Part shown: positions 46,220 through 53,905 of the stretch, piece by piece
How the letters are laid out: each line of letters opens with the position of its first letter
Numbering within the stretch: the stretch's first letter is position 1
Assembly: GCF_009363255.1 (NCBI RefSeq)
Contig: NZ_CP045319.1
Location: 62,001-126,000 of the forward strand
Origin: Roseivivax sp. THAF197b
GTDB lineage: Bacteria; Pseudomonadota; Alphaproteobacteria; Rhodobacterales; Rhodobacteraceae
Direction of reading: 5' to 3'
DNA: 64,000 nucleotides
Notes under the pieces: generated by a model
The model's input: only the letters and a program-made list of their open reading frames with translations
What the model was told of the DNA's origin: nothing
Databases searched by the model: none
Translations under genes and position numbers: made by a program

Positions 46220-46220
46220 C

Positions 46221-46832
46221 ATGCTGATCGGATACGCGCGGGTCTCCAAGGCCGACGGAAGCCAGTCGCTCGACCTGCAACGCGACGCCCTGATCGCCGC
46301 AAGCGTCGGCGAGGACCAGATCTATTCGGACCGAGCCTCCGGCAAGAATGACGAACGGCCCGGCCTCGAGGCATGCCTGAAGGCCCTCCGAGACGGTGAC
46401 GTGTTAGTAATCTGGAAACTCGACCGGATGGGGCGCAGCCTGCACCACCTGGTGAAGACGGTCGCGTGGCTCTCCGAGCGCGGCGTCGGCCTGAAGGTGC
46501 TGACTGGTCAGGGCGCGCAGATCGACACGACCACGGCCCACGGACGGCTGTCCTTCGGCATCTTCGCTTCCCTCGCGGAGTTCGAGAGCGAGCTCATCCG
46601 AGAACGGACGATGGCCGGTCTTGCCGCTGCGCGCGCTCGGGGGCGGAAGGGAGGCCGCAAGTTCGCTCTGACCAAAGCCCAGCTGCGCATGGCACAGGCG
46701 GCGATGGCCAACCGAGACACCTCTGTTTCCGAACTGTGCAAGGAGCTGAAGATCAAGCCGGTGACGCTCTACCGCTATGTCGATCCCGAGGGAAATCTAC
46801 GCGAGAATGGGAAACGGCTACTGGGCGCTTAG
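46221..46832 (+). CDS. tnpR: Serine resolvase TnpR
   Basis: A 203-residue serine recombinase: catalytic Ser in IGYARVSKADGSQ, conserved VIWKLDRMGRSLHHLVKT and RLSFGIFASLAEFESELIRER, and a C-terminal helix-turn-helix (MANRDTSVSELCKELKIKPV). It resolves co-integrates at res. The ATG at 46221 puts the catalytic Ser at the usual position near residue 9. The stop lies inside the right inverted repeat. Confidence 0.95.
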   Translation: MLIGYARVSKADGSQSLDLQRDALIAASVGEDQIYSDRASGKNDERPGLEACLKALRDGDVLVIWKLDRMGRSLHHLVKTVAWLSERGVGLKVLTGQGAQIDTTTAHGRLSFGIFASLAEFESELIRERTMAGLAAARARGRKGGRKFALTKAQLRMAQAAMANRDTSVSELCKELKIKPVTLYRYVDPEGNLRENGKRLLGA

Positions 46833-46865
46833 CGTAGGATTTCACACCCTCCCGCAAAAGACCCC
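46827..46865 (-). repeat. Tn3 right terminal inverted repeat
   Basis: Reverse complement of the left repeat at 40654-40692 with three mismatches. The outer end reads GGGGTCT on the minus strand. The base after it begins the second TCATA target copy. Confidence 0.95.
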
Positions 46866-47619
46866 TCATAGCCTGATCCCGATGATGAAGCTGCGCATGG
46901 CCTTCGTGCAGCATCTCATCGACCTGCAGGACGTCGGCGGAATGTCCGATATCGAGGTTGGCGGCGACACCATTCGGATCGGCGCGCTCGTCACCCAATC
47001 CGACCTGATCGATCATGCCGAACTGGCCGCCGCGGCCCCGATCCTGCGCGAAGCCGCCTTGCAGATCGCCGATCCGCAGGTCCGCTACATGGGCACCGTG
47101 GGCGGCAATGTCGCCAATGGAGATCCGGGCAACGACATGCCGGGCCTCATGCAATGCCTCGATGCGAGTTTCACGGTGGTCGGACCGGAGGGCACCCGCG
47201 AGATCCCAGCGCGGGAATTCTTCGAGGCGGCCTACATGACCGCACGCGAGGATAACGAGGTTCTGACCTCCATCACGTTCCCGAAGCCCTCCGGCGGCTA
47301 CGCCTACGAAAAGCAGAAGCGCAAGATCGGCGATTATGCGACCGCGGCCGCCGCTGTGCAGATCGTCAAGGAGGGCGGCACCTGCAAAAGCGCCTCCATC
47401 GCGATGACCAACCTGAGCGATACGCCGATCTTCTCGGAGGCCGCGGGTGCCGCGCTCGTCGGAACATCGGTCGACGATACCGCGCTCGATGCCGCCGTGG
47501 CCGCGATGCTTGGCGATATCGACCCCACCGAGGACAATCGCGGCCCCGTCGCGTTCAAGAACCATGTGGCGGGCGTCATTCTGCGCCGCGCCATCGCACG
47601 CGCCTGGTCGCGGGCGTAA
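46866..47619 (+). pseudogene. coxM: coxM, 3' part, interrupted by a transposon
   Basis: Codons 36-284 of the FAD subunit, starting after the second TCATA copy (46866-46870). It begins SLIPMMKLRM, the direct continuation of AGGH, and contains the second FAD motif GTVGGNVANGDPGNDMPG and DYATAAAAVQIVKEGG. Alone it lacks the N-terminal FAD-binding segment and a native start, so a functional medium subunit is not expected. Translation might re-initiate at an internal ATG, but the FAD motif would still be split. The coxS gene follows 12 bases later. Confidence 0.95.
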
Positions 47620-47631
47620 GGGAGGAAGAGC

Positions 47632-48126
47632 ATGTCGAACAAGATGCACATCAAGCTGAACGTGAACGGCAAGAACGAGGAATTCCTCGCCGAACCGCGG
47701 GAACTTCTGATCTACACGCTGCGCGAGCGGCTCAACATCACCGGGCCGCATATCGGCTGCGAGACCTCGCATTGCGGGGCCTGCACCGTCACGATCAACG
47801 GAAAATCGGTCAAGGCCTGCACCATGTTCGTGGCCCAGGCCGACGGCGCGGAGATCACGACCATCGAAGGCATCGGCAGCCCGGACGCGTTGCATCCCTT
47901 GCAAACGGCGTTCAAGGAACATCACGGGTTGCAATGCGGCTATTGCACGCCCGGGATGATCACCCGTGCCACCAAGCTGCTGGAGGAAATCCCCAACCCG
48001 ACCGAAGAAGAGATCCGCTTCGGGATGGCGGGCAATCTTTGCCGCTGCACCGGCTACCAGAACATCGTGAAATCCATTCAGGCCGCTGCGGCCGAGATGA
48101 ATGCAGCCAAGGAGGCCGCGGAATGA
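47632..48126 (+). CDS. coxS: CO dehydrogenase small (iron-sulfur) subunit
   Basis: A 164-residue protein with two [2Fe-2S] domains: the plant-type set [20 protein letters not shown] followed by AC, and the helical set [10 protein letters not shown] ... [10 protein letters not shown]. It transfers electrons from the molybdenum centre of CoxL to FAD of CoxM. An AGGGAGGAAG-type ribosome site precedes it. It overlaps coxL by ATGA. Intact. Confidence 0.95.
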   Translation: MSNKMHIKLNVNGKNEEFLAEPRELLIYTLRERLNITGPHIGCETSHCGACTVTINGKSVKACTMFVAQADGAEITTIEGIGSPDALHPLQTAFKEHHGLQCGYCTPGMITRATKLLEEIPNPTEEEIRFGMAGNLCRCTGYQNIVKSIQAAAAEMNAAKEAAE

Positions 48127-50549
48127 AGGACGAGGTCACTCGCGAAGAACGCGTCGACAACCTCAAAGGTCTCGGCTGCTCGCGCAAGCGTGTCGAGGAT
48201 GCGCGCTTTACCCAAGGCAAGGGCAATTATGTCGACGACATCAAGCTCGACGGAATGCTGTTCGGCGATTTTGTCCGGTCACCCTATGCGCATGCGCGGA
48301 TCAAGAGCATCGACGCCTCCGCCGCGCTGGAAGTCCCGGGGGTTCTGGCGGTCCTGACCGCGGACGATCTGCGCCCTCTGGGCTTGCACTGGATGCCGAC
48401 CCTTGCGGGCGACAAGCAGATGGTGCTGGCCGACGGCAAGGTGTTGTTCCAGGGCCAGGAAGTGGCCTTCGTGGTCGCCGAAGACCGTTACGCGGCGGCG
48501 GACGGCATCGAACTGGTCGAAGTGGACTACGAGGAACTTCCCGTCATCGTCGACCCGTTCGAGGCGCTGCAATCGGACGTGGTGCTGCGCGAGGATCTGG
48601 TGGCCGAGGACGGCTCCATCCCCGCAGGCGCGCACGGGCCGCGGAAACATGCCAACCACATCTTCACGTGGGAAGCGGGCGACAAGGAGCCGACCGAAGA
48701 GGTCATCGCCAATGCCGATGTCGTGGCGACCGAGTCCATGTACTACCACCGGACCCACCCCTGCCCGCTCGAGACCTGCGGCTGCGTGGCCTCGATGGAC
48801 AAGGTCAACGGCAAGCTGACGCTTTGGGGCACGTTCCAAGCGCCGCATGCGATCCGCACCGTGGTCTCGCTCATCTCCGGCATCGAGGAGCACAATATCC
48901 GCGTGATTTCCCCCGATATCGGCGGCGGCTTCGGCAACAAGGTCGGCGCCTATCCCGGCTATGTCTGCTCGGTCGTGGCCTCCATCGTCACCGGCAAGCC
49001 GGTGAAGTGGATTGAAGACCGGATGGATAACCTGATGACCACCGCCTTTGCGCGGGATTATCACATGACCGGCAAGATCTCGGCTACCAAGGAAGGCAAG
49101 ATCACCGGGCTGCATTGCCACGTCACCGCGGATCATGGCGGTTTCGACGCCTGTGCGGACCCGACGAAATTCCCGGCCGGGTTCATGAATATCTGCACCG
49201 GGTCCTACGACATCCCGACCGCCTATCTGGAGGTGGATGGCGTCTATACCAACAAGGCCCCGGGCGGTGTCAGCTATCGCTGTTCCTTCCGGGTTACGGA
49301 GGCCGTCTACTTCATCGAGCGCATGATCGAGGTCCTCGCGATCGAGTTGAACATGGATGCCGCAGAGCTCCGCCGGATCAACTTCATCAAGAAGGAACAA
49401 TTCCCGTACACCGCAGCCCTTGGCTGGGAATACGACAGCGGAGACTACCACACCGCGTGGGAGAAGGCGCTGAAAGCGGTCGATTATGAGGGTCTGCGCG
49501 CCGAACAGGCCCAGAGGGTCGAGGACTTCAAGGCGGGCAAGACACGCTCCCTGATGGGGATCGGGCTATCCTTCTTCACCGAGATCGTGGGCGCGGGTCC
49601 GGTCAAGAATTGCGACATCCTCGGACTTGGCATGTTCGACAGTTGCGAGATCCGCATCCACCCCACCGGATCGGCGATTGCCCGGCTTGGCACCATCTCT
49701 CAGGGACAGGGCCATGCGACTACCTTCGCGCAGATCCTTGCCAGTGAAATCGGCCTGCCTGCGGACAGCATCACCATCGAGGAAGGCGATACCGATACCG
49801 CCCCCTATGGACTTGGCACATACGGCTCCCGCTCGACACCTGTGGCGGGTGCGGCAACCGCGATGGCCGGCCGCAAGATCCGTGCCAAGGCGCAGATGAT
49901 CGCGGCCTACCTGTTGGAGGTGCACGACGACGACGTGGAATTCGACGTGGACCGCTTTGTGGTCAAAGGCGCGCCCGAGAAGTTCAAGACCATGAAGGAA
50001 ATTGCCTTCGCCGCCTACAATCAGGCCATTCCGGGGATCGAGCCGGGCCTTGAGGCGGTCAGCTACTACGATCCGCCCAACATGACCTATCCGTTCGGCG
50101 CCTATGTGTGCGTCATGGACATCGACGTGGACACGGGCGTGCCGGAGATCCGCCGGTTCTATGCGCTGGATGATTGCGGCACCCGCATCAACCCGATGAT
50201 CATCGAGGGCCAGGTGCATGGCGGCCTGACCGAAGCGCTGGCCGTCGCGCTGGGACAGGAGATCGCCTATGACGAGATGGGCAACGTCAAGACCGGCACG
50301 CTGATGGACTTCTTCCTGCCCACCGCATGGGAAGTGCCGAATTACGAGACGGATTACACCGTGACCCCCAGCCCGCATCACCCGATCGGTGCCAAGGGTG
50401 TCGGCGAAAGCCCGCATGTGGGCGGTGTGCCCTGTTTCTCGAATGCGGTGCAGGATGCCTTCCGTCCCTTCGGCAATCGTCACACGAACATGCCGCATGA
50501 CCATTGGCGGATCTGGCAGACGGCCAACAAGCTTGGCTTGCATGGCTGA
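48123..50549 (+). CDS. coxL: CO dehydrogenase large (molybdenum) subunit, form I
   Basis: An 808-residue molybdopterin hydroxylase. The active-site loop reads SYRCSFR at residues 384-390, the form I pattern AYxCSFR with Ala replaced by Ser; Cys387 would bind the Mo-Cu cluster. Form II enzymes have AYRGAGR there. Other family features: [20 protein letters not shown] and [14 protein letters not shown] with the catalytic Glu. It oxidises CO to CO2 with CoxM and CoxS. The gene itself is intact, although coxM is broken. Confidence 0.95.
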   Translation: MKDEVTREERVDNLKGLGCSRKRVEDARFTQGKGNYVDDIKLDGMLFGDFVRSPYAHARIKSIDASAALEVPGVLAVLTADDLRPLGLHWMPTLAGDKQMVLADGKVLFQGQEVAFVVAEDRYAAADGIELVEVDYEELPVIVDPFEALQSDVVLREDLVAEDGSIPAGAHGPRKHANHIFTWEAGDKEPTEEVIANADVVATESMYYHRTHPCPLETCGCVASMDKVNGKLTLWGTFQAPHAIRTVVSLISGIEEHNIRVISPDIGGGFGNKVGAYPGYVCSVVASIVTGKPVKWIEDRMDNLMTTAFARDYHMTGKISATKEGKITGLHCHVTADHGGFDACADPTKFPAGFMNICTGSYDIPTAYLEVDGVYTNKAPGGVSYRCSFRVTEAVYFIERMIEVLAIELNMDAAELRRINFIKKEQFPYTAALGWEYDSGDYHTAWEKALKAVDYEGLRAEQAQRVEDFKAGKTRSLMGIGLSFFTEIVGAGPVKNCDILGLGMFDSCEIRIHPTGSAIARLGTISQGQGHATTFAQILASEIGLPADSITIEEGDTDTAPYGLGTYGSRSTPVAGAATAMAGRKIRAKAQMIAAYLLEVHDDDVEFDVDRFVVKGAPEKFKTMKEIAFAAYNQAIPGIEPGLEAVSYYDPPNMTYPFGAYVCVMDIDVDTGVPEIRRFYALDDCGTRINPMIIEGQVHGGLTEALAVALGQEIAYDEMGNVKTGTLMDFFLPTAWEVPNYETDYTVTPSPHHPIGAKGVGESPHVGGVPCFSNAVQDAFRPFGNRHTNMPHDHWRIWQTANKLGLHG

Positions 50550-50559
50550 GAACAATGTC

Positions 50560-50581
50560 AGGGCGGGCTTTGCCCCGCCCT
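50560..50581. terminator. Hairpin between coxL and coxD
   Basis: AGGGCGGG and CCCGCCCT form a perfect 8-bp stem with a 6-base loop, 10 bases after the coxL stop. No T-run, so it is more likely an attenuator or message-stabilising element that keeps coxMSL message above the maturation genes. Confidence 0.55.
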
Positions 50582-50593
50582 GCGGAGACCCGC

Positions 50594-51469
50594 ATGACCT
50601 GGACTGATCTGAAAACCGCGCTGGCCGGTCAGGGCTACGTCGCCTCCGACGATCTGGCCGTCGCACTCCAGCTTGCCCTGTCGCTGGAACGCCCGCTTCT
50701 GCTTGAAGGGGCCGCCGGCGTGGGCAAGACGGAGATCGCCCGCACCTTGTCGGTCGTCCAAGGCACGCAGCTCTTGCGCCTTCAATGCTACGAAGGTCTG
50801 GACGCGGCCCAGGCGATCTACGAGTGGAATTACCAGCGGCAATTGCTGACTATCCGCGCCGCCTCAGAGGCCGGAGAAACCGGCAAGGCCGTGGAGGAGC
50901 GTATCTTTTCGCGGGATTTCCTGCTGGAACGCCCTTTGCTGGCCGCGATCACGCAGGACAAGGCGCCCGTGCTGCTGATCGATGAAATCGACCGCGCCGA
51001 TGAAGAGTTCGAAGCCTACCTGCTTGAAATCCTGTCTGATTTCCAAATCTCCATTCCCGAGCTTGGAACGATAAAGGCGGTCACCCGGCCGATTGTGATC
51101 CTGACATCGAACGGCACACGGGATCTATCGGACGCCCTGCGCCGCCGTTGCCTTTATACCTATGTCGAATACCCCGACCGGGCGACCGAGTTGGCGATCC
51201 TCAAAGCGCGCTGCCCCGAGGTCGAGGCGCGGCTTGCCGATCAGATCGTCGGTTTTGTGCAGAAACTGCGTGAAGAAGAGTTGGAGAAAACGCCCGGCGT
51301 CGCGGAGATGCTGGATTTCGCGGCGGCCCTCATGGGCCTCGGCATCGCCGATCTGACCGAGAGCCCCGCGGTGCTGCAATCGACCCTGACGACCCTGCTC
51401 AAGACGCAAAGCGATCAGGCGCAGATCACGCGCGAAGTCGCCGGACGCATCGCCGGAAAAGCGGCATGA
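50594..51469 (+). CDS. coxD: MoxR-type AAA+ ATPase, CO dehydrogenase maturation
   Basis: A 291-residue AAA+ ATPase: Walker A LEGAAGVGKTEIA, Walker B VLLIDEIDRADEEFEA, sensor 1 VILTSNGTRDLSDALRRRCL. CoxD helps build the copper-sulfur part of the active site in the characterised system. It overlaps coxE, its VWA partner, at the stop codon. Confidence 0.93.
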   Translation: MTWTDLKTALAGQGYVASDDLAVALQLALSLERPLLLEGAAGVGKTEIARTLSVVQGTQLLRLQCYEGLDAAQAIYEWNYQRQLLTIRAASEAGETGKAVEERIFSRDFLLERPLLAAITQDKAPVLLIDEIDRADEEFEAYLLEILSDFQISIPELGTIKAVTRPIVILTSNGTRDLSDALRRRCLYTYVEYPDRATELAILKARCPEVEARLADQIVGFVQKLREEELEKTPGVAEMLDFAAALMGLGIADLTESPAVLQSTLTTLLKTQSDQAQITREVAGRIAGKAA

Positions 51470-52647
51470 GCTGCGTGACGAAATTCGCAAGCCGCGATCC
51501 GGGGCCTGCCGCACGGATGGCGGGATTTATCGCCCATCTGCGGGAAAACGGGCTGCGGCTTGGCGTGGCCGAGGCGGATGTGGCGATGGCGGCGCTCTGC
51601 GAGGTGGACGCGATCCGTCCGGATGACAGCCGCCGCGCGCTCCGCGCCGTCTGCACCGGCTGCAAGGAGGAGGCGGAGCGGTTCGACGATCTGTTCGACA
51701 GCTACTGGATGGATATGGGTCGCGTCAGACAGAAGGTGATCCCGACGCCGAAAAGCCCCGCCAGCGATGCCGTGCATTCGTCTCGGGATGCCAAGGGTCA
51801 GGATGCGGCAGCGGCGGGTTCGGCCACAGCGCCTGATGCGGAGGGCGGCGAGGCCGACAGCGATGGCACCGGCAAACTGATCGCCACAAACCAGCAGAAT
51901 ATGGCGCGGAAGGACCTGCGCGATCTGGTCCGCCCCGAAGAGATTGCCGCGGCCGAGGAGGTCGCGCGCCGCATCGGGGCTGCACTGCGCGACACACGAT
52001 CCCGCCGCCGGATCGCAGCGCGCAAAGGCGACCGGCTGCATTTTCGCAAGACCATTCGTCGGAGCCTCGCCACTGGCGGAGAGCCCCTGCATCTGGTGCG
52101 CAAGAAGCGCCCGGATCGGACATTGAAGATTGTGGCGCTGTGCGATGTCTCGGGCTCGATGTCGGTCTATTCACAGGTGTTTCTGGCGTTCCTCGCGGGA
52201 CTCCTGCGGGCCGATACGGCGGCCGATGCCTACCTTTTTCACACCCGCCTCGTGCGCATCACCGAAGCGCTGCGCGACAAGGACGCGACGCGCGCCATCG
52301 GGCGCATGTCGCTCATGGCCGACGGGTTCGGGGGCGGCTCCAAGATCGGCCCGTCGCTGATGCGTTTCGCGGATACCTATGCCAAGCGGTTCGTCGACGG
52401 GCGCAGCGTCGTGCTGATCCTGTCGGATGGCTACGACACCGCACCGCCGGAGCTGATCGCGGACGGTTTGGCCAAGTTGCGCAAGCGGGGCTGCAAGGTG
52501 ATCTGGCTCAACCCGCTGAAAGGCTGGGCCGATTACGCACCCGTGGCCGCGGGCATGGCGGCAGCCCTGCCCTATCTCGACGCCTTCAAGCCCGCCAATA
52601 CGCTTGCCGATCTGGCCGCGCTTGAAAAGGAACTAGCAACGCTATGA
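51466..52647 (+). CDS. coxE: VWA-domain protein, CO dehydrogenase maturation
   Basis: A 393-residue protein. The C-terminal von Willebrand A domain contains the metal-ion site motif DVSGSMSVYSQ (about residue 227) and VVLILSDGYDT. The N-terminal half is helical with a linker near residues 105-130. It pairs with the MoxR ATPase CoxD. Overlapping starts and stops with coxD and coxF indicate one translation unit. Confidence 0.92.
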   Translation: MSCVTKFASRDPGPAARMAGFIAHLRENGLRLGVAEADVAMAALCEVDAIRPDDSRRALRAVCTGCKEEAERFDDLFDSYWMDMGRVRQKVIPTPKSPASDAVHSSRDAKGQDAAAAGSATAPDAEGGEADSDGTGKLIATNQQNMARKDLRDLVRPEEIAAAEEVARRIGAALRDTRSRRRIAARKGDRLHFRKTIRRSLATGGEPLHLVRKKRPDRTLKIVALCDVSGSMSVYSQVFLAFLAGLLRADTAADAYLFHTRLVRITEALRDKDATRAIGRMSLMADGFGGGSKIGPSLMRFADTYAKRFVDGRSVVLILSDGYDTAPPELIADGLAKLRKRGCKVIWLNPLKGWADYAPVAAGMAAALPYLDAFKPANTLADLAALEKELATL

Positions 52648-53423
52648 CCCCGGCCGAGTTTCTCTCAAGCGATCTTGCCGAAGCGGCGCAGGCCTTGCGC
52701 GACAGGGATGAACCCTTCGCTTTTGCCACCATCGTGCGCACCGCCGGATCGACGGCGGCCAAGCCGGGTGCGAAAGCGCTTCTGAGCGCGGACGGGACGA
52801 TCCTTCAGGGTTGGCTGGGCGGCGGCTGCACCCGAGGTGCGGTCAAACGCGCGGCCCTTCAGGCGTTGCGCGACGGCACCCCGCAGCTCGTTTCTGTGGC
52901 ACCTGAGGATCTGCTGGCAGAGAAAGGCGTGGTCGCGGGGGACGTTGTGGACGGCATGAAGTTCGCCCGGAACGGCTGCCCGTCGCGCGGGACGGTCGAT
53001 ATCTTCATCGAACCCTGCCTGCCGCTGCCGCAGCTCGTCGTCATGGGCGCATCACCCGTGGCCCAGGCCCTCAGCGCACTGGCGCCCCAGTTTCATTGGT
53101 CCGTCGCAGGCACGCCGCATCGGACCGGACAGCACCAGCAGTGTTTTGTCGTTGTCGCCACTCAGGGGCAAGGCGACCTCGATGCTCTCAAGATTGCGCT
53201 GTCGGCCAATGCACGCTGTGTGGCCTTCGTCGGTAGTCGACGGAAGTATGCGGCGCTGGCCTCAAGGCTGGCCGAAGCCGGGCTCGATCAACCGGCGATC
53301 GCCTCTGTCAAAGCGCCTGCAGGTCTCGATCTCGGGGCCGTGACGCCAGAGGAAATCGCCCTCTCGATCCTGGCACAACTGGTGCAGATCCGGCGCGCCG
53401 AGGTGAAGCACTCCGATGGCTGA
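52644..53423 (+). CDS. coxF: XdhC/CoxF-family maturation protein
   Basis: A 259-residue XdhC/CoxI-family protein: N-terminal FAFATIVRTAGSTAAKPGAK and GWLGGGCTRGAVKRAA, then a Rossmann-like C-terminal half (LVVMGASPVAQALSALAP). Such proteins bind molybdenum cofactor and deliver it to the large subunit. The stop overlaps the next short frame (ATGGCTGA). Confidence 0.88.
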   Translation: MTPAEFLSSDLAEAAQALRDRDEPFAFATIVRTAGSTAAKPGAKALLSADGTILQGWLGGGCTRGAVKRAALQALRDGTPQLVSVAPEDLLAEKGVVAGDVVDGMKFARNGCPSRGTVDIFIEPCLPLPQLVVMGASPVAQALSALAPQFHWSVAGTPHRTGQHQQCFVVVATQGQGDLDALKIALSANARCVAFVGSRRKYAALASRLAEAGLDQPAIASVKAPAGLDLGAVTPEEIALSILAQLVQIRRAEVKHSDG

Positions 53424-53565
53424 CGCCACAGGCATCATTCTGGAAGCGGGTCTGCCGCGCAGATCCGAAGCGTGTTCAGGCGCGCAGACTGCGCCAATCC
53501 CGATTTCGCCGAATATGCACACATACGGGGCCCGCGTCGACATCAGGTTGGAGGACAGCGCATGA
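53416..53565 (+). pseudogene. Probable remnant of a MobA-like nucleotidyltransferase gene
   Basis: A 49-codon frame coupled to coxF. It starts MADATGIILEAGLPRRSEA, which resembles the IILAAGLSRR signature of MobA/MocA-type cytidylyltransferases with key residues changed, and ends RVDIRLEDSA, reminiscent of the DIDTPEDLA end of the same family. The 130 or so residues between are absent. The reading as an internally deleted gene is an inference; a genuine short peptide cannot be excluded. Confidence 0.45.
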
Positions 53566-53663
53566 AGATTTTAAGCACAATCGCCGCGCGATTGCGGCGC
53601 AGGTTCGCTTTGTCACCGGAGCAGGTCGAGCATTTGGCCTCCATTAAATTCCCCTGCTGCTGA
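53562..53663 (+). CDS. 33-residue small protein with a C-terminal Cys-Cys
   Basis: A short frame, MKILSTIAARLRRRFALSPE then QVEHLASIKFPCC, with a strong ribosome site GGAGG 8 bases before the ATG. The start overlaps the stop of the preceding remnant by ATGA. The N-terminal half is a basic amphipathic helix candidate and the protein ends in Pro-Cys-Cys. Function unknown; the terminal Cys pair next to genes that assemble a copper-molybdenum centre is suggestive only. It could also be a leftover of a deletion. Confidence 0.5.
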   Translation: MKILSTIAARLRRRFALSPEQVEHLASIKFPCC

Positions 53664-53684
53664 GAACGATACCCCATCGAGTAA

Positions 53685-53873
53685 GCGGACGAATTCGTCA
53701 TCAACGCACCAAAAGATCAGGTCTATGCCGCGCTGAATGCCCCCGAGGTTCTCAAGCAACCCATTCCCGGCTGCGAAGAGCTCATTGAACAATCCGGGAC
53801 TAAACATGTGGCGAAAGCGTCGTTGAAAGCCGGACCGGCGAAAGCCGAATTCACTGATGGCGCGCCCCGATGA
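53685..53873 (+). pseudogene. coxG: coxG fragment
   Basis: About 62 codons of a CoxG-type (SRPBCC/polyketide-cyclase-fold) protein, reading EFVINAPKDQVYAALNAPEV then IPGCEELIEQSG and ASLKAGPAKAEF. A stop codon (53682-53684) lies just upstream, no ATG precedes the match, and the frame ends at 53873, whereas CoxG proteins usually have 150-220 residues. CoxG anchors CO dehydrogenase to the membrane, so its loss would be a second lesion in this locus. Confidence 0.8.
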
Positions 53874-53905
53874 CCGGGACGCGCCGTCAAAGGTGGTAGG
53901 CAGGA

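Larger units (their letters stand above)
40654..46865. mobile_element. Tn3-family transposon inserted in coxM
   Basis: A 6212-bp element bounded by inverted repeats of 38-39 bases with only three mismatches, ending in GGGGTCT on the right and CGGGTCG on the left. It is flanked by a perfect 5-bp direct repeat TCATA (40649-40653 and 46866-46870), the duplication length of the Tn3 family. It carries an intact tnpA and tnpR, read divergently with a res site between, at the right end, and about 2.5 kb of cargo at the left end. Exact repeats and intact genes indicate a recent, probably still mobile, insertion. Confidence 0.96.
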
